NCBI GenBank assembly: GCA_001769855.1
Contig: MEPP01000007.1
Location: forward strand, 62,001-126,000
Source of the DNA: Bdellovibrionales bacterium GWA2_49_15
GTDB taxonomy: Bacteria; Bdellovibrionota; Bacteriovoracia; Bacteriovoracales; Bacteriovoracaceae
DNA length: 64,000 nt
Direction: 5' to 3'
A program made the translations under genes and the position numbers. Of the stretch, positions 1 to 8,770 are shown piece by piece; positions within the stretch are counted from its first letter, which is position 1, and each line of letters begins with the position of its first letter. Below the pieces are notes generated by a model, which ran no database searches, was not told where the DNA came from, and saw nothing but the letters and a program-made list of their open reading frames with translations.

Positions 1-110
1 CGTTTGACCTCTTGTTTTGTTTTTGGAACCTCCTGTTCATGTGAGGCGTAAGCGTAGTGGCCAAAAAAGATCAAGAGAAGCGAACCCAAGGCCAGTAAAT
101 TCCGTTTCAT
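1..110 (-). CDS. N-terminus of an exported protein (runs off the window)
   Basis: An open frame reading leftwards from an ATG at 110 with a strong ribosome binding site (GGAGG at 116-120). The first residues, MKRNLLALGSLLLIFFGHYA followed by YASHEQEV, form a typical Sec signal peptide with likely cleavage after Ala-Ser or Ala-Tyr-Ala. Only about 36 codons are visible, rich in Lys, Gln and Glu after the signal, so no function can be assigned. Confidence 0.7.
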   Translation of the reverse strand, partial: MKRNLLALGSLLLIFFGHYAYASHEQEVPKTKQEVK

Positions 111-277
111 GGTAACCTCCTGCAATATTCAATCTTTGTTACTTCCTGATGATAATTTTGCATGATTGAATTCAATGAGTTGTCAGCCATGGGCAAAACG
201 TTTGCAAGCTTTGCCTCAGTTTTCTTGCAAATTTTGCATTCCCTTTACAAATGTCTAAGCGGGATCTGCAAATGGCC

Positions 278-303
278 ATTGCTAATTCCATGATTATTGC
301 TAA
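278..303. repeat. Short direct repeat upstream of the SDR gene
   Basis: ATTGCTAA occurs twice (278-285 and 296-303), spaced 18 bp apart, just upstream of the GGAGG of the oxidoreductase at 333. The spacing is close to two helical turns, so it could be a regulator binding site, but it is short and AT-rich and may be chance. Confidence 0.25.
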
Positions 304-332
304 AGTTGGCAAAATAAATTGGAGGATATTTT

Positions 333-1070
333 ATGACAATAAAAATTGCCTTAATCACTGGAGCTAATAAAGGTCTGGGACTTGAGATGACAAGACAATT
401 GGCACAGAAAGGAATTCGAGTCTACATGGCCGGACGTGACTTCAATAAAGTTGAGGCCGCAGCCAAAGATTTAAAAAAATTGAAGCTCGATGTTGTGCCC
501 ATCTTGTGTGATGTCACCCAGAGTTCTCAGATTAAAGAGGCTGCCGCCCACATTGAAAGGCAGGAAGGAAAGCTGGATATTCTGATTAATAATGCCGGCA
601 TCATGATTGATTCAGGGGCCTGGATGGAAAACAACGCCACCACTGTTCCGCTTGAGATTATGAGAAAAACCTATGACACCAATGTCTTCGGAGTTATAGA
701 CGTGACCCAACAGTTTTTGCCGCTGCTTAAAAAAGCTCCCGCCGCCAGAATTGTCAATCTCGGAAGTATACTCGGTTCTCTCACTCTCCATGCCCAACCA
801 GGTTCGCCGATCTACGATGCAAAATGCATGGCCTATAATTCCAGTAAGGCGGCGCTCAATGCCGTAACTATCCATTTTGCCCATGCTCTGAAGGACACCA
901 AAATCAAAGTCAACACCGCTCATCCAGGTTGGGTAAAAACGGATCTAGGTACGGAACATGCTCCCATGAATGTGGAAGACGGGGCCAAGACAGGCGTGCA
1001 GCTTGCGCTCCTGGAAGAGGCTGGGCCAACCGGTGGTTTTTTTCACATGGGTGATAGGCTACCTTGGTAG
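333..1070 (+). CDS. SDR family NAD(P)-dependent oxidoreductase
   Basis: 245 residues, the usual length of a classical short-chain dehydrogenase. The Rossmann cofactor motif TGANKGLG is at residues 9-16, NNAG is in the middle, the active-site serine lies in NLGSILGS and the catalytic pair is YNSSK. After it comes the usual HPGWVKTD segment seen in carbonyl-reductase-like SDRs. The start is an ATG preceded by GGAGG. The substrate cannot be read from sequence; closest in style are the NADPH-dependent carbonyl reductases. The 3' end overlaps the convergent PDZ-thioredoxin gene by 12 bp. Confidence 0.9.
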   Translation: MTIKIALITGANKGLGLEMTRQLAQKGIRVYMAGRDFNKVEAAAKDLKKLKLDVVPILCDVTQSSQIKEAAAHIERQEGKLDILINNAGIMIDSGAWMENNATTVPLEIMRKTYDTNVFGVIDVTQQFLPLLKKAPAARIVNLGSILGSLTLHAQPGSPIYDAKCMAYNSSKAALNAVTIHFAHALKDTKIKVNTAHPGWVKTDLGTEHAPMNVEDGAKTGVQLALLEEAGPTGGFFHMGDRLPW

Positions 1071-1880
1071 CGTCAGGGCCTCGGCCTTCTTTAAGATATT
1101 TTCCAAAACTGTGCCGCCGCCTAATTCGAGTTCAACCACAACCCCTTTTTTGTCAATGAGAACAAACATGGGAATGGCGGCGGCCATGAAAAGTTCGTTC
1201 ACCTTTCCTTCGTCACTTTGCAAATACAAGATGTGATTATCCTTCTTAGGCAGGCGCATTTCCAACTTGGTCAAAAAGTTTTTGATCACCGCGATCTCTT
1301 CCCCTGAGATGGAAATAACATCTATCTTGCCTTTATTTATCTTTGCAAATTGGGTCAGACGAGGAATGGTGGCATTACAGGCCATGCACCAGGTGGCCCA
1401 GAAATCGAGCAGCGTGACTCTGCCTTTTTCCCTTTGGGTTTTCATCTGGAATTGAGCGCCAGGACCCTGTACCACCACCGCCTCAAAATCGGGTGCCTGA
1501 TGTTTGAGGAGCTTCTGCTTGGTAATACTAAGCATGTCAGGCATGGCGACGAGCGTGATATCTTTTGCCAGGTGCTTACCTTTTCTGACAAATTCGATCT
1601 TTACCGTAAAACCAACCCCTTTATTGGTGACCTCTCTCACCAGGTCCTCGGGGGTGTGAACGGAGACTCCGACGATTTTTACGATCTCATCACCGCTGCG
1701 CAGGCCGGCCTGGGCGGCCGGTGTATCGGGAAAGGTGCTTTTGACCAGCACTCCCTGCTGGCCGTTTTCAATCGCCACCCCCAGCCAGGGTCTCACGGAG
1801 GCAGTTGGCCCTGACCACGCCGGTGCGACACTTACAAAAAGCCATGAGACAAGCAAAAAAACTGATTTCCAACTTGGCAT
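1059..1880 (-). CDS. Exported PDZ-thioredoxin-like (TlpA-type) protein
   Basis: 273 residues. A signal peptide (about 1-23, ending APAWSG) precedes a PDZ domain (about 30-115, with the carboxylate-binding loop region WLGVAIENG and the segment GLRSGDEIVKI) and then a thioredoxin-fold domain (about 130-270) with the redox motif WCMAC inside FWATWCMACNATIP. The TlpA/ResA style suggests a periplasmic thiol-disulfide reductase; the PDZ domain may recruit a partner or an unfolded client. This domain order is uncommon for a TlpA protein. It is convergent with, and overlaps by 12 bp, the SDR gene. The client protein is unknown. Confidence 0.85.
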   Translation of the reverse strand: MPSWKSVFLLVSWLFVSVAPAWSGPTASVRPWLGVAIENGQQGVLVKSTFPDTPAAQAGLRSGDEIVKIVGVSVHTPEDLVREVTNKGVGFTVKIEFVRKGKHLAKDITLVAMPDMLSITKQKLLKHQAPDFEAVVVQGPGAQFQMKTQREKGRVTLLDFWATWCMACNATIPRLTQFAKINKGKIDVISISGEEIAVIKNFLTKLEMRLPKKDNHILYLQSDEGKVNELFMAAAIPMFVLIDKKGVVVELELGGGTVLENILKKAEALTLPR

Positions 1881-2010
1881 AATCGACCCTGCTATTAATC
1901 TTAAATAATTCTAGCATCACAAGCGAATTTTGGGGAAAAAAGCAGTATCTCGTGACGGAATTGGTCATTGACGATTTCCCATGAGATGGCCATGATGGCT
2001 GCTAACATTT

Positions 2011-2029
2011 ATCGGCCATAACGGCCGAT
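2011..2029. promoter_or_regulatory. Inverted repeat in the leader of the Lys/Ala-rich protein gene
   Basis: ATCGGCC-N5-GGCCGAT is a perfect 7-bp inverted repeat ending 33 bp before the ATG at 2063. It could be an operator or a 5' UTR hairpin. There is no independent evidence for either. Confidence 0.35.
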
Positions 2030-2062
2030 GACATTTTACGAAATCACAATGGGAGAGTAGTT

Positions 2063-2383
2063 ATGGCAGAAACAGAAAAGAAGGCCTCGAAAGCGGCCAA
2101 AGCCCCAAAGGCAGCCAAGCCTGCAGCAACCGAAGCCAAGGCACCAAAAGCCGCCAAGTCCGCAAAAACTGCGACTAAAATTTCCGCAGCTGCAGAGAAA
2201 AATGGTGTAGTAAAAAAGACAGATGCTTACACTATTTTGAAAAAGCGCTCTGGACGTTTTGCCGTCAAGGCCGCAAACGGTAAATGGATCAATGCAGAAG
2301 AAAAAGTAAAAATCCTGTTGGGTGCAGGACTTATCAAGGCCCCAGCGAAGAAGAAGGCCGCGCCTGCGGAAGCTGAAGCATAA
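2063..2383 (+). CDS. Lys/Ala-rich histone H1-like small basic protein
   Basis: 106 residues. The first 55 residues are low-complexity Lys/Ala/Pro repeats of the KAPKAAK type, resembling bacterial histone H1-like tails. The second half (KKTDAYTILKKRSGRFAVKA onward, then NGKWINAEEKVKILLGAG) looks like a small folded domain, followed by another Lys/Ala tail. DNA or RNA binding and nucleoid compaction are likely by composition but not shown. A ribosome binding site (GGGAG) precedes the ATG and a strong terminator follows. It stands alone as a monocistronic unit. Confidence 0.75.
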   Translation: MAETEKKASKAAKAPKAAKPAATEAKAPKAAKSAKTATKISAAAEKNGVVKKTDAYTILKKRSGRFAVKAANGKWINAEEKVKILLGAGLIKAPAKKKAAPAEAEA

Positions 2384-2394
2384 TAAAACAAATC

Positions 2395-2420
2395 TTAGGC
2401 CTCCAAACGGAGGCCTAATT
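2395..2420 (+). terminator. Rho-independent-type terminator after the Lys/Ala-rich protein gene
   Basis: TTAGGCCTCC-AAAC-GGAGGCCTAA is a perfect 10-bp stem with a 4-base loop followed by TTTC. It lies 12 bp after the stop codon and separates this gene from cysE. Confidence 0.8.
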
Positions 2421-2433
2421 TCTGGGCCTGACT

Positions 2434-3279
2434 ATGAAAATCCCCCAACTCTCCTCCGATTTATTTAAGCAAAAATCAAACTTTCATTGTCAAAAAACGC
2501 TGGAAAGAAAATCAGTTGAGATTTTCCTTCAAGATGCGCTGGATCTTATTTTTCCCGGAATGCTCCGGAAATCTTTCAAGACCCCCGCACAAATTGAGGT
2601 TCTTCTGGAAGACCATTTTGCCAGCTTAAAAAAATTCTTGAAAGTGCTGGGGGAAACACCAAATCATATTGATGAAATTGTTCAATCCTATTCTCAGCAG
2701 CTTCTCACAATGAGTGCCAGTGTTAGCAAGGATGCCGATGCTCTGCTGGCAGGTGACCCGGCCGCCAGCAATATAGAGGAAGTCTTACTGTGCTATCCCG
2801 GACTTTTTGCCGTGGCGGCCCACCGAATTTCTCATTTTTTTTACAAGAAAAGTAATAATATCTTTGCCCGTTTAATGAGTGAAATTGCCCATGAGAAGAC
2901 CGGCATCGATATCCATCCGGGGGCCCAGATCGGAGATTCTTTCTGCATCGATCATGGGACAGGAGTCGTTATCGGCGAAACCGCCATCATCGGAAACCAT
3001 GTTAAAGTCTACCAGGGGGTGACCTTGGGCGCTTTGAGCGTGGATAAGGCCAATTCAAAAACCAAGCGCCATCCCACCATTGAAGACCATTGCGTGATCT
3101 ATTCCCATGCCACGATTTTGGGCGGGGACACGGTCATTGGACAAAGCAGTGTGATTGGTGGAAACGTTTGGATGACTAAAAGCGTCCCGGCCTATTCTTT
3201 GGTGTATCATAAGAGTGAAGTCAAACTTGATCAGAAAAAACAAATGAGTGAACAGCAGGAGCTACATTATGAAATATGA
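2434..3279 (+). CDS. cysE: Serine O-acetyltransferase
   Basis: 281 residues. Converts L-serine and acetyl-CoA to O-acetylserine, the first step of cysteine synthesis. The N-terminal half is helical; the C-terminal half is a left-handed beta-helix of hexapeptide repeats, with the family motifs [11 protein letters not shown], the catalytic-region [13 protein letters not shown] and VYQGVTLGA. The length and helical N-terminus fit the EpsC/CysE type. It overlaps cysK by 11 bp, so the two steps of the pathway are translationally linked. Confidence 0.92.
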   Translation: MKIPQLSSDLFKQKSNFHCQKTLERKSVEIFLQDALDLIFPGMLRKSFKTPAQIEVLLEDHFASLKKFLKVLGETPNHIDEIVQSYSQQLLTMSASVSKDADALLAGDPAASNIEEVLLCYPGLFAVAAHRISHFFYKKSNNIFARLMSEIAHEKTGIDIHPGAQIGDSFCIDHGTGVVIGETAIIGNHVKVYQGVTLGALSVDKANSKTKRHPTIEDHCVIYSHATILGGDTVIGQSSVIGGNVWMTKSVPAYSLVYHKSEVKLDQKKQMSEQQELHYEI

Positions 3280-4198
3280 TTCTATTTTGGACACGATCGG
3301 AAATACACCGGTCATTAAAATCACCTCCTTCTTTCCAGAGGCGGTGACAAAAAATCTGGAGATCTGGGCAAAACTTGAACGCGCCAATCCGGGCGGCTCC
3401 ATCAAAGATCGCATCGCCGTCGCGATGATTGAGGTGGCAGAAAAAAAAGGTTTGCTCAACAAAAATACCACCATCATTGAGCCGACTTCCGGAAATACCG
3501 GAATTGGTCTTGCCATGGTGGCGGCGGTTAAAGGCTATAGGCTTATTCTCACCATGCCGGAAAGTATGAGCCTTGAACGTCGTCGTGTACTGACGATCTA
3601 TGGGGCCGAATTAGTCCTGACCCCCAAGGAAAAAGGGATGAAAGGCGCGATTGAAAGGGCCTGGCAGTTAGTGCAAGAAAAAGCTCCGGCCTGGATGCCG
3701 ATGCAGTTTGAAAATATGGCGAACGTAGAGGCCCATCGGAACACCACCGCCAAGGAAGTCCTGGCCGATTTTCCTACAGGGCTTGACTATCTCATTACCG
3801 GGGTCGGAACCGGCGGGCACATCACCGCCTGTGCGGAACTCTTAAAAGAAAAATATAAAAACCTAAAAGTGCTTGCCGTTGAACCGAGTGATTCACCGGT
3901 ATTATCAGGAGGCAATCCCGGCCCTCATGCGCTCCAGGGACTCGGTGCAGGTTTTATCCCACCAATTTTAAATCGCGATATTTTGGACGGCATCATTACC
4001 ATTCAGAAAGACGAAGCATATTCCTATGCCCGTGAAGCCGCCAAAAAACTTGGTTTGTTCATCGGTGTATCCAGTGGGGCCAGCCTTGCCGCCGTGGCAA
4101 AAAAAATCAGTGAGATTCCCAACGGATCGAAAGTCCTCACCTTCTGTTATGACACCGGTGAGCGATACCTTTCGATTGACGGGTTATTTACAACCTGA
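3269..4198 (+). CDS. cysK: Cysteine synthase (O-acetylserine sulfhydrylase)
   Basis: Uses O-acetylserine and sulfide to make cysteine, PLP dependent. The PLP lysine is in NPGGSIKDR and the substrate loop is TSGNTGIG; the glycine loop GVGTGGH binds the PLP phosphate. 309 residues from the ATG at 3269, matching the family; an upstream in-frame GTG at 3248 is possible, but the ATG has AGGAG at the right distance. It overlaps cysE and is followed after 13 bp by the ABC1-type kinase gene. Confidence 0.93.
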   Translation: MKYDSILDTIGNTPVIKITSFFPEAVTKNLEIWAKLERANPGGSIKDRIAVAMIEVAEKKGLLNKNTTIIEPTSGNTGIGLAMVAAVKGYRLILTMPESMSLERRRVLTIYGAELVLTPKEKGMKGAIERAWQLVQEKAPAWMPMQFENMANVEAHRNTTAKEVLADFPTGLDYLITGVGTGGHITACAELLKEKYKNLKVLAVEPSDSPVLSGGNPGPHALQGLGAGFIPPILNRDILDGIITIQKDEAYSYAREAAKKLGLFIGVSSGASLAAVAKKISEIPNGSKVLTFCYDTGERYLSIDGLFTT

Positions 4199-4211
4199 TC
4201 ATGGAGCATTA

Positions 4212-5534
4212 TTGAAAAGAGGCGCAGCAGGGCGATTTCTTAAACTCGGATCTTCTATCCTTAAGGCCGGTGGACATCTTGTCAGAAGTGAATTTGACAA
4301 GAAGAAGCGGGACTTGCTTGAAAAAGTTGAAGAAGGCCTTTCAGACGCCCATGTTCTCGGCAAAAAACTTGAGGCCGCCAAAGAGATCGTACAGGTGATG
4401 GGCGAACTAAAAGGCGCCGTGATGAAGCTCGGCCAAATTTTATCGTCGAGCGGCGACCTGATTCTTCCTCCTGAAATTTCCAATCTCTTTCGTGAGCTGC
4501 AAAAAAACGCTCCCCCTATGGTCTGGACGGAAATCGAACCCGTTCTCAAGCTTGGTCTGTCCCAAAAGATCAGCTCCATTTTTAAAGAGATCGATCCCGT
4601 GCCGATTGCCAGCGCCTCTATCGGACAAGTTCACCGCGGGCGTTTACTGAGCGGCGAAGAAGTGGCGATAAAAATTCAGTATCCCGATGTGGTGGCGGCA
4701 ATCAAAAGTGACTTCAAAAATTTGCATGTTTTAAAATCAGTTTTGACGAAGATCTTGCCCTTTGATGTGGATGTTAATCCTATCCTTAGGAATCTCAAGG
4801 AAAGCATCCTGGCCGAATGTGACTATTTGAAAGAGGCCGCGAACGCGGATCTTTTCCAGTCCACCTACGCCCAGAAATACCAGTACATGATCTTTCCGCA
4901 AGTTATTCCGACGGCCTCCAGCTCGACCGTGCTAACCATGAAGCTCCTAGAAGGTGAATCCCTAGAGCAAACATTGGGACGAAGCCAAGCTGATAGAAAT
5001 GAGCTGGGCCGTAAGCTCTATGATTTTCATCTTGACTGCTGCTATACCACGGGGCTCCTGCACGGCGACCCCCAAAATGGCAACTATCTTTTCAAGGGCG
5101 AGCAAATTATCCTCTTGGACTTTGGTAACATTCAAAAATTATCCCTGGATTTTAGAAAACACTACATCGGCTTTTTGCGCGCGATTGAAAATGTTGATAT
5201 GACGGCGTATAGGAAATATGGGAAAGCTTTGGGCATTGTGAACGACAAGGATGACGAAGAATTTCTCGCGAAACATTTTACCTTGGCTTCGGGTTTATTC
5301 TCACCCTTTGATCGCCCCGGCGTTTTCCCCCCTCCCCTGGATAATCCGTTGCAGCTCATCCACACCTTTGTCAAAGGGCTTAAAATTCGAGGCACTCATC
5401 GGCCGTGTGGCGAGCTTGCCGCCATTGACCGCACTCATCTTGGCCTCTATACCAAACTCCGCGCCTGGAACTCGCACCTGGACTGGAAAGGGTCCAAGGA
5501 CCGGGTCTTTCGGGAATTTGAAAGCCAACTCTAG
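4212..5534 (+). CDS. ABC1/UbiB/ADCK-family atypical kinase
   Basis: About 440 residues from a TTG at 4212, which has GGAG five bases upstream; the open frame extends back into cysK but that part has no family similarity. Family marks are the KxGQ motif (AVMKLGQILSS), the alanine-rich loop ASIGQVH, the lysine in VAIKIQYPDV, LHGDPQNGN and the metal-binding LLDFGN. UbiB-like proteins support ubiquinone synthesis or lipid transport by ATPase activity. No ubi genes are adjacent; it follows cysEK closely. It overlaps the next convergent gene by 4 bp. Confidence 0.85.
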   Translation: MKRGAAGRFLKLGSSILKAGGHLVRSEFDKKKRDLLEKVEEGLSDAHVLGKKLEAAKEIVQVMGELKGAVMKLGQILSSSGDLILPPEISNLFRELQKNAPPMVWTEIEPVLKLGLSQKISSIFKEIDPVPIASASIGQVHRGRLLSGEEVAIKIQYPDVVAAIKSDFKNLHVLKSVLTKILPFDVDVNPILRNLKESILAECDYLKEAANADLFQSTYAQKYQYMIFPQVIPTASSSTVLTMKLLEGESLEQTLGRSQADRNELGRKLYDFHLDCCYTTGLLHGDPQNGNYLFKGEQIILLDFGNIQKLSLDFRKHYIGFLRAIENVDMTAYRKYGKALGIVNDKDDEEFLAKHFTLASGLFSPFDRPGVFPPPLDNPLQLIHTFVKGLKIRGTHRPCGELAAIDRTHLGLYTKLRAWNSHLDWKGSKDRVFREFESQL

Positions 5535-6196
5535 AGATGATTGAGCTGACTGTGAATATAGGTGAATAGGTCTTTCTTGTCCGCCAGCTTATAGCGAAGG
5601 GCCTTGCGTTTTTTCCCTTTTTTCGTCAGACTTCCATCGCATAACGCCCCACTCTCATCGGCCCCTGCAATAATTTGGGCAATCTTTTCTGAGGTCGCAA
5701 GCTCTCTATCCTTTTTGTATTTGCTTAGATATTTGTCCATGAATTTCGTAGCGGTCTGACCTTCCCGGGCCTGAGCAATAACCTTGATCAGAAATCCATT
5801 TTGAACTAACTTCACAATATTCCTAATCTCCCAACCGATAGCGAGGGCCACACCGCCTAGCCAGCCAAAATAGACCCCAAGGAGTACCGGCTCAACAACG
5901 CCCACCAAGGCACCGGCCGTAATCGCTTCCACGCCATATCCAATCCCGGCACCGGCAAACCCGCCACCAATAACATCGACGGGGGCCAAAGGTAATCCCA
6001 GCCCCATGGATATCCATAGATGATTTCGTCTCCTCACGTACTCATCAAGACAGGATCTATTGGTATCAATCGTACCCTCTTTCAGCATCTTCCTGACATG
6101 GTTGACGCTCTCAACCATGTCACTCTTTTCACCCGCAAAAACCTGCGGGACAAAAAGGAGTACAAGACAAAGGGACAAGATAATATTTTTAATCAT
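5531..6196 (-). CDS. Exported protein of unknown function with central hydrophobic segment
   Basis: About 221 residues from the ATG at 6196, chosen because it begins a clean signal peptide (MIKNIILSLCLVLLFVPQVF then AGEKSD); a TTG twelve codons upstream is less likely. A glycine-rich hydrophobic stretch in the middle (GGGFAGAGIGYGVEAITAGA, then further hydrophobic residues) could insert into a membrane, and the C-terminal third is Lys-rich. I recognise no family. It converges on the ABC1-kinase gene with a 4-bp overlap. Confidence 0.65.
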   Translation of the reverse strand: MIKNIILSLCLVLLFVPQVFAGEKSDMVESVNHVRKMLKEGTIDTNRSCLDEYVRRRNHLWISMGLGLPLAPVDVIGGGFAGAGIGYGVEAITAGALVGVVEPVLLGVYFGWLGGVALAIGWEIRNIVKLVQNGFLIKVIAQAREGQTATKFMDKYLSKYKKDRELATSEKIAQIIAGADESGALCDGSLTKKGKKRKALRYKLADKKDLFTYIHSQLNHL

Positions 6197-6316
6197 GCCG
6201 ACAGGAATAGCCGGACGAGCTTTCAAAAGCAAGGGTCAGGAAAGATGATGAAGAAATTACAGAGCGTGAGAAATAAGTTACAATAATGAAAAGACTGACA
6301 TTTTGGAGATAAATGT

Positions 6317-7255
6317 ATGAAATGTCCTCACTGCCAAGTCGAGATGGGACGTCGCGTGGCCAAAAACCAAAAAGTCGTCCTTGATCAATGTCCGACCTGT
6401 AAGGGACTCTGGCTGGATGATAAGGAAGTGGATTTTTTCGTCCAGGAGAAGAGCTTGCTGGAAAGCTACTATAGAAATGGCCTGGCCCACTCTGCTCTTA
6501 GCGAGCGGACGTGCCCCAAGTGCCAGAAAAAATTGATCGCGGGAACCTTGCCGAATTTTGAAATTCAAATAGAGGCCTGCAGTCTTTGCCATGGTATCTT
6601 TCTGGATAATGGCGAGCTCTATACCATCATTCAAAGATCCACGGACCCCATTCGAAAAAGCGTGCTTAAAAGTAAGACCATCAGAGATAAAGAAGACCTA
6701 CCGAATTTTTTCAAACGGGTTCTGGATGCCGACGAGGAAGTGGTCTGGGCCGAAGCTCCGCACCCTTGGGGTTACTTCCTGCCCATGCTGGTGGCACCTC
6801 TTTTTATCCTCGCCACTCTCCTTGGCTTTCAATCCATTCAGAGACATTTACTGAGGATAGACCCGCGCAGTATAGACATACCTCTTCCTTCCGAGCAGAT
6901 CGTGATCGAAAAGTTAAATATTATTTTTGCGGTCTTTGCCGTTCTTTATGCCCTGGTATCCCTTTTGCGCTACCGCAACACCTACTACTGTCTCACCAAT
7001 AAACGATTCATTGGCAGCAGTGGAGTTTTCGGAATCGATTTTGTATCCATTGATTACTCGCGCGTGACAGACTTGCAACTCAACGTCGGAGTCCTCGATC
7101 GCATTCTCGGAACGGGAAGCGTCTATATCCACACCGCCAGTGACACCGCTCATGTCCCAAGGGTGGGCCGCTTCCATCCGCATAAAATATTTTCCGTCGC
7201 TGATCCTTACTCCGTCTTTAAACTAGTTAAGTCACTCTGTTTTAGAAATAAGTGA
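6317..7255 (+). CDS. Membrane protein with two zf-TFIIB zinc ribbons and a bacterial PH domain
   Basis: 312 residues. Two zinc-ribbon modules (Cys3/6/25/28 and Cys66/69/88/91, both followed by the LWLDDKE or IFLDNGEL signature of zf-TFIIB domains) are followed by two transmembrane segments (about 147-167 and 203-222). A C-terminal domain resembling bPH2 contains the typical YYCLTNKRFIGSSG and a VSIDYSRVTDLQL strand pair. No enzymatic motif. The zinc ribbons are probably cytoplasmic. It is followed after 9 bp by the HupE/UreJ-like gene, suggesting co-transcription. Confidence 0.7.
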   Translation: MKCPHCQVEMGRRVAKNQKVVLDQCPTCKGLWLDDKEVDFFVQEKSLLESYYRNGLAHSALSERTCPKCQKKLIAGTLPNFEIQIEACSLCHGIFLDNGELYTIIQRSTDPIRKSVLKSKTIRDKEDLPNFFKRVLDADEEVVWAEAPHPWGYFLPMLVAPLFILATLLGFQSIQRHLLRIDPRSIDIPLPSEQIVIEKLNIIFAVFAVLYALVSLLRYRNTYYCLTNKRFIGSSGVFGIDFVSIDYSRVTDLQLNVGVLDRILGTGSVYIHTASDTAHVPRVGRFHPHKIFSVADPYSVFKLVKSLCFRNK

Positions 7256-7264
7256 GAAAATCCG

Positions 7265-8320
7265 ATGAAAGTTCAGAGCATCGCTTTATGCCTGTGGGCC
7301 ATACTTCTGCTCTCGCCCACACCATCGACCGCGCACACGCGCGCCGAGGCCAATATCACCGTCACCGTTCATTCCGGCGATGCCGAGACCGTTGCCAACT
7401 TTGTTTATGAAGGTGATGTGGAGGTCTCAGAAGAGGTGGCGATTATTCCTGACTACTCGCTAACACCCGAGGTGGCCCAGAGTAAGGCGCAGGTTTTATC
7501 CACGATGCTTCTAGAAGGTCGCGGGCTCAGAACTCAAGATGGAACACTCTGCACCTGGCAGTCTCCTATCGCCGCCGTGGTCAATCGCCAACTTTATCTG
7601 AAAGCGGAAGCGCACTGTCCTGGCAAAGTCACCGCCCTTAAGTGGTCCGTGAGCGCCGTGGACGGTCTGAGCGATGGCCTTTTGTATCTCGGGAAACTTG
7701 ATTGGGACGGAAATCAAAAGGCCTTCGCCGTCGACAAAGGGGCCGGTGATATCACTCTCTCCTCCGGCCCGAGTTCCCTGACCGGATTTATAAGAATGGG
7801 GATCGAACATATCGCGGCCGGAGTCGATCACATTTTTTTTGTCCTAGCGCTGCTCTTGGGCGGTGGCGGATTCATCGGTCTTCTTAAGGCCGTGACGGGC
7901 TTCACTCTCGGACATTCTATCACTCTGGCCATTGCCACCTTCGGAATCGCAAGTCCGCCCTCAAGATGGATTGAGTCCGCCATTGCGCTTTCCATTGTCT
8001 ACATTGCAACTGAAGATCTTTTCGGCCGTGGCCGCCGTCATCGCTGGTTGATCGCCGCCATCTTCGGACTTATCCACGGCTTTGGCTTTGCCGGCGCGCT
8101 ACGAGAGCTGGACCTCCAGCGTGGCCAGCTCGTTTCTGCCCTGCTGGGTTTCAACATCGGAGTGGAGTTAGGCCAAGCACTTTTTGTCATTGTCCTCTTC
8201 CCATTGATCATGCTGGCCGAACGCGCCGGGCGTACCGGCCACTGGATTCAGAGGAGCATCATGATGGTCATTTTGCTGATGGGAAGCTGGTGGTTTGTCA
8301 GACGGGCCTTTGACATTTAA
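7265..8320 (+). CDS. HupE/UreJ-family membrane protein
   Basis: 351 residues. A signal peptide (1-23) precedes an extracytoplasmic domain of about 150 residues with two cysteines, then about six transmembrane segments beginning with the family motif MGIEHIAAGVDHIFFVLALL and GFTLGHSITLAIA, and HGFGFAGAL further on. His and Asp residues in these helices are typical of HupE/UreJ metal permeases, proposed to carry nickel or cobalt. No hydrogenase or urease genes are nearby, so the metal is not established. ATG with weak upstream AG-rich sequence; 9 bp after the zinc-ribbon gene. Confidence 0.75.
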   Translation: MKVQSIALCLWAILLLSPTPSTAHTRAEANITVTVHSGDAETVANFVYEGDVEVSEEVAIIPDYSLTPEVAQSKAQVLSTMLLEGRGLRTQDGTLCTWQSPIAAVVNRQLYLKAEAHCPGKVTALKWSVSAVDGLSDGLLYLGKLDWDGNQKAFAVDKGAGDITLSSGPSSLTGFIRMGIEHIAAGVDHIFFVLALLLGGGGFIGLLKAVTGFTLGHSITLAIATFGIASPPSRWIESAIALSIVYIATEDLFGRGRRHRWLIAAIFGLIHGFGFAGALRELDLQRGQLVSALLGFNIGVELGQALFVIVLFPLIMLAERAGRTGHWIQRSIMMVILLMGSWWFVRRAFDI

Positions 8321-8332
8321 AAATATCACCAC

Positions 8333-8755
8333 TCAGTTAAAAACTTTCGGTCGGATAATTTTGAGCTTCTTCTTGTCATTGAGTTTCGCATGGAAGTGAA
8401 CGGCTGCAGTGTCTACCAATGAACCATCCTGAAACTGGCAGAAGGTCTGCTGATTTTCTTTGCTGTCGGTGCCCAAGACCACCAGTCCTTTCATACTTTC
8501 TTTGCAGATCACCGCACCGGGATTGGCACCACCTTTTAGATGATTTTCCAGTCCATTTTTATAGGCCAGAGCAAGCTTGTCCAAGGCCTCACAAAGTAAA
8601 TTGGGATTATCGCAACGATTATTGGCCCAGGCCTTTTTATCTTCGTGATAGAAAAATTTGTGATACTTGTCATTGATCAAATACGACGATGATTCCGTGC
8701 TCAAGGCAAGGCGACTCCAGATCATCCAACACACGGCCATTAAGCTTAATCTCAC
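8333..8755 (-). CDS. Small exported cysteine-containing protein of unknown function
   Basis: 140 residues with a hydrophobic N-terminus that could serve as a signal peptide (about 1-19). Four cysteines (RCDNPNLLC, VICKES, FCQF) suggest disulfides in the periplasm or outside. The gene starts 15 bp after the stop of the papain-like protease and is read in the same direction, so it may be a companion such as an inhibitor or chaperone; that is only inferred from position. No family recognised. Confidence 0.6.
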   Translation of the reverse strand: MRLSLMAVCWMIWSRLALSTESSSYLINDKYHKFFYHEDKKAWANNRCDNPNLLCEALDKLALAYKNGLENHLKGGANPGAVICKESMKGLVVLGTDSKENQQTFCQFQDGSLVDTAAVHFHAKLNDKKKLKIIRPKVFN

Positions 8756-8770
8756 AATTCTTTCACCTTT

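Noticed and set aside
612-923. 103-codon reading frame antisense to the SDR gene
   Set aside because: Lies wholly inside a clear SDR gene on the other strand; no independent support.
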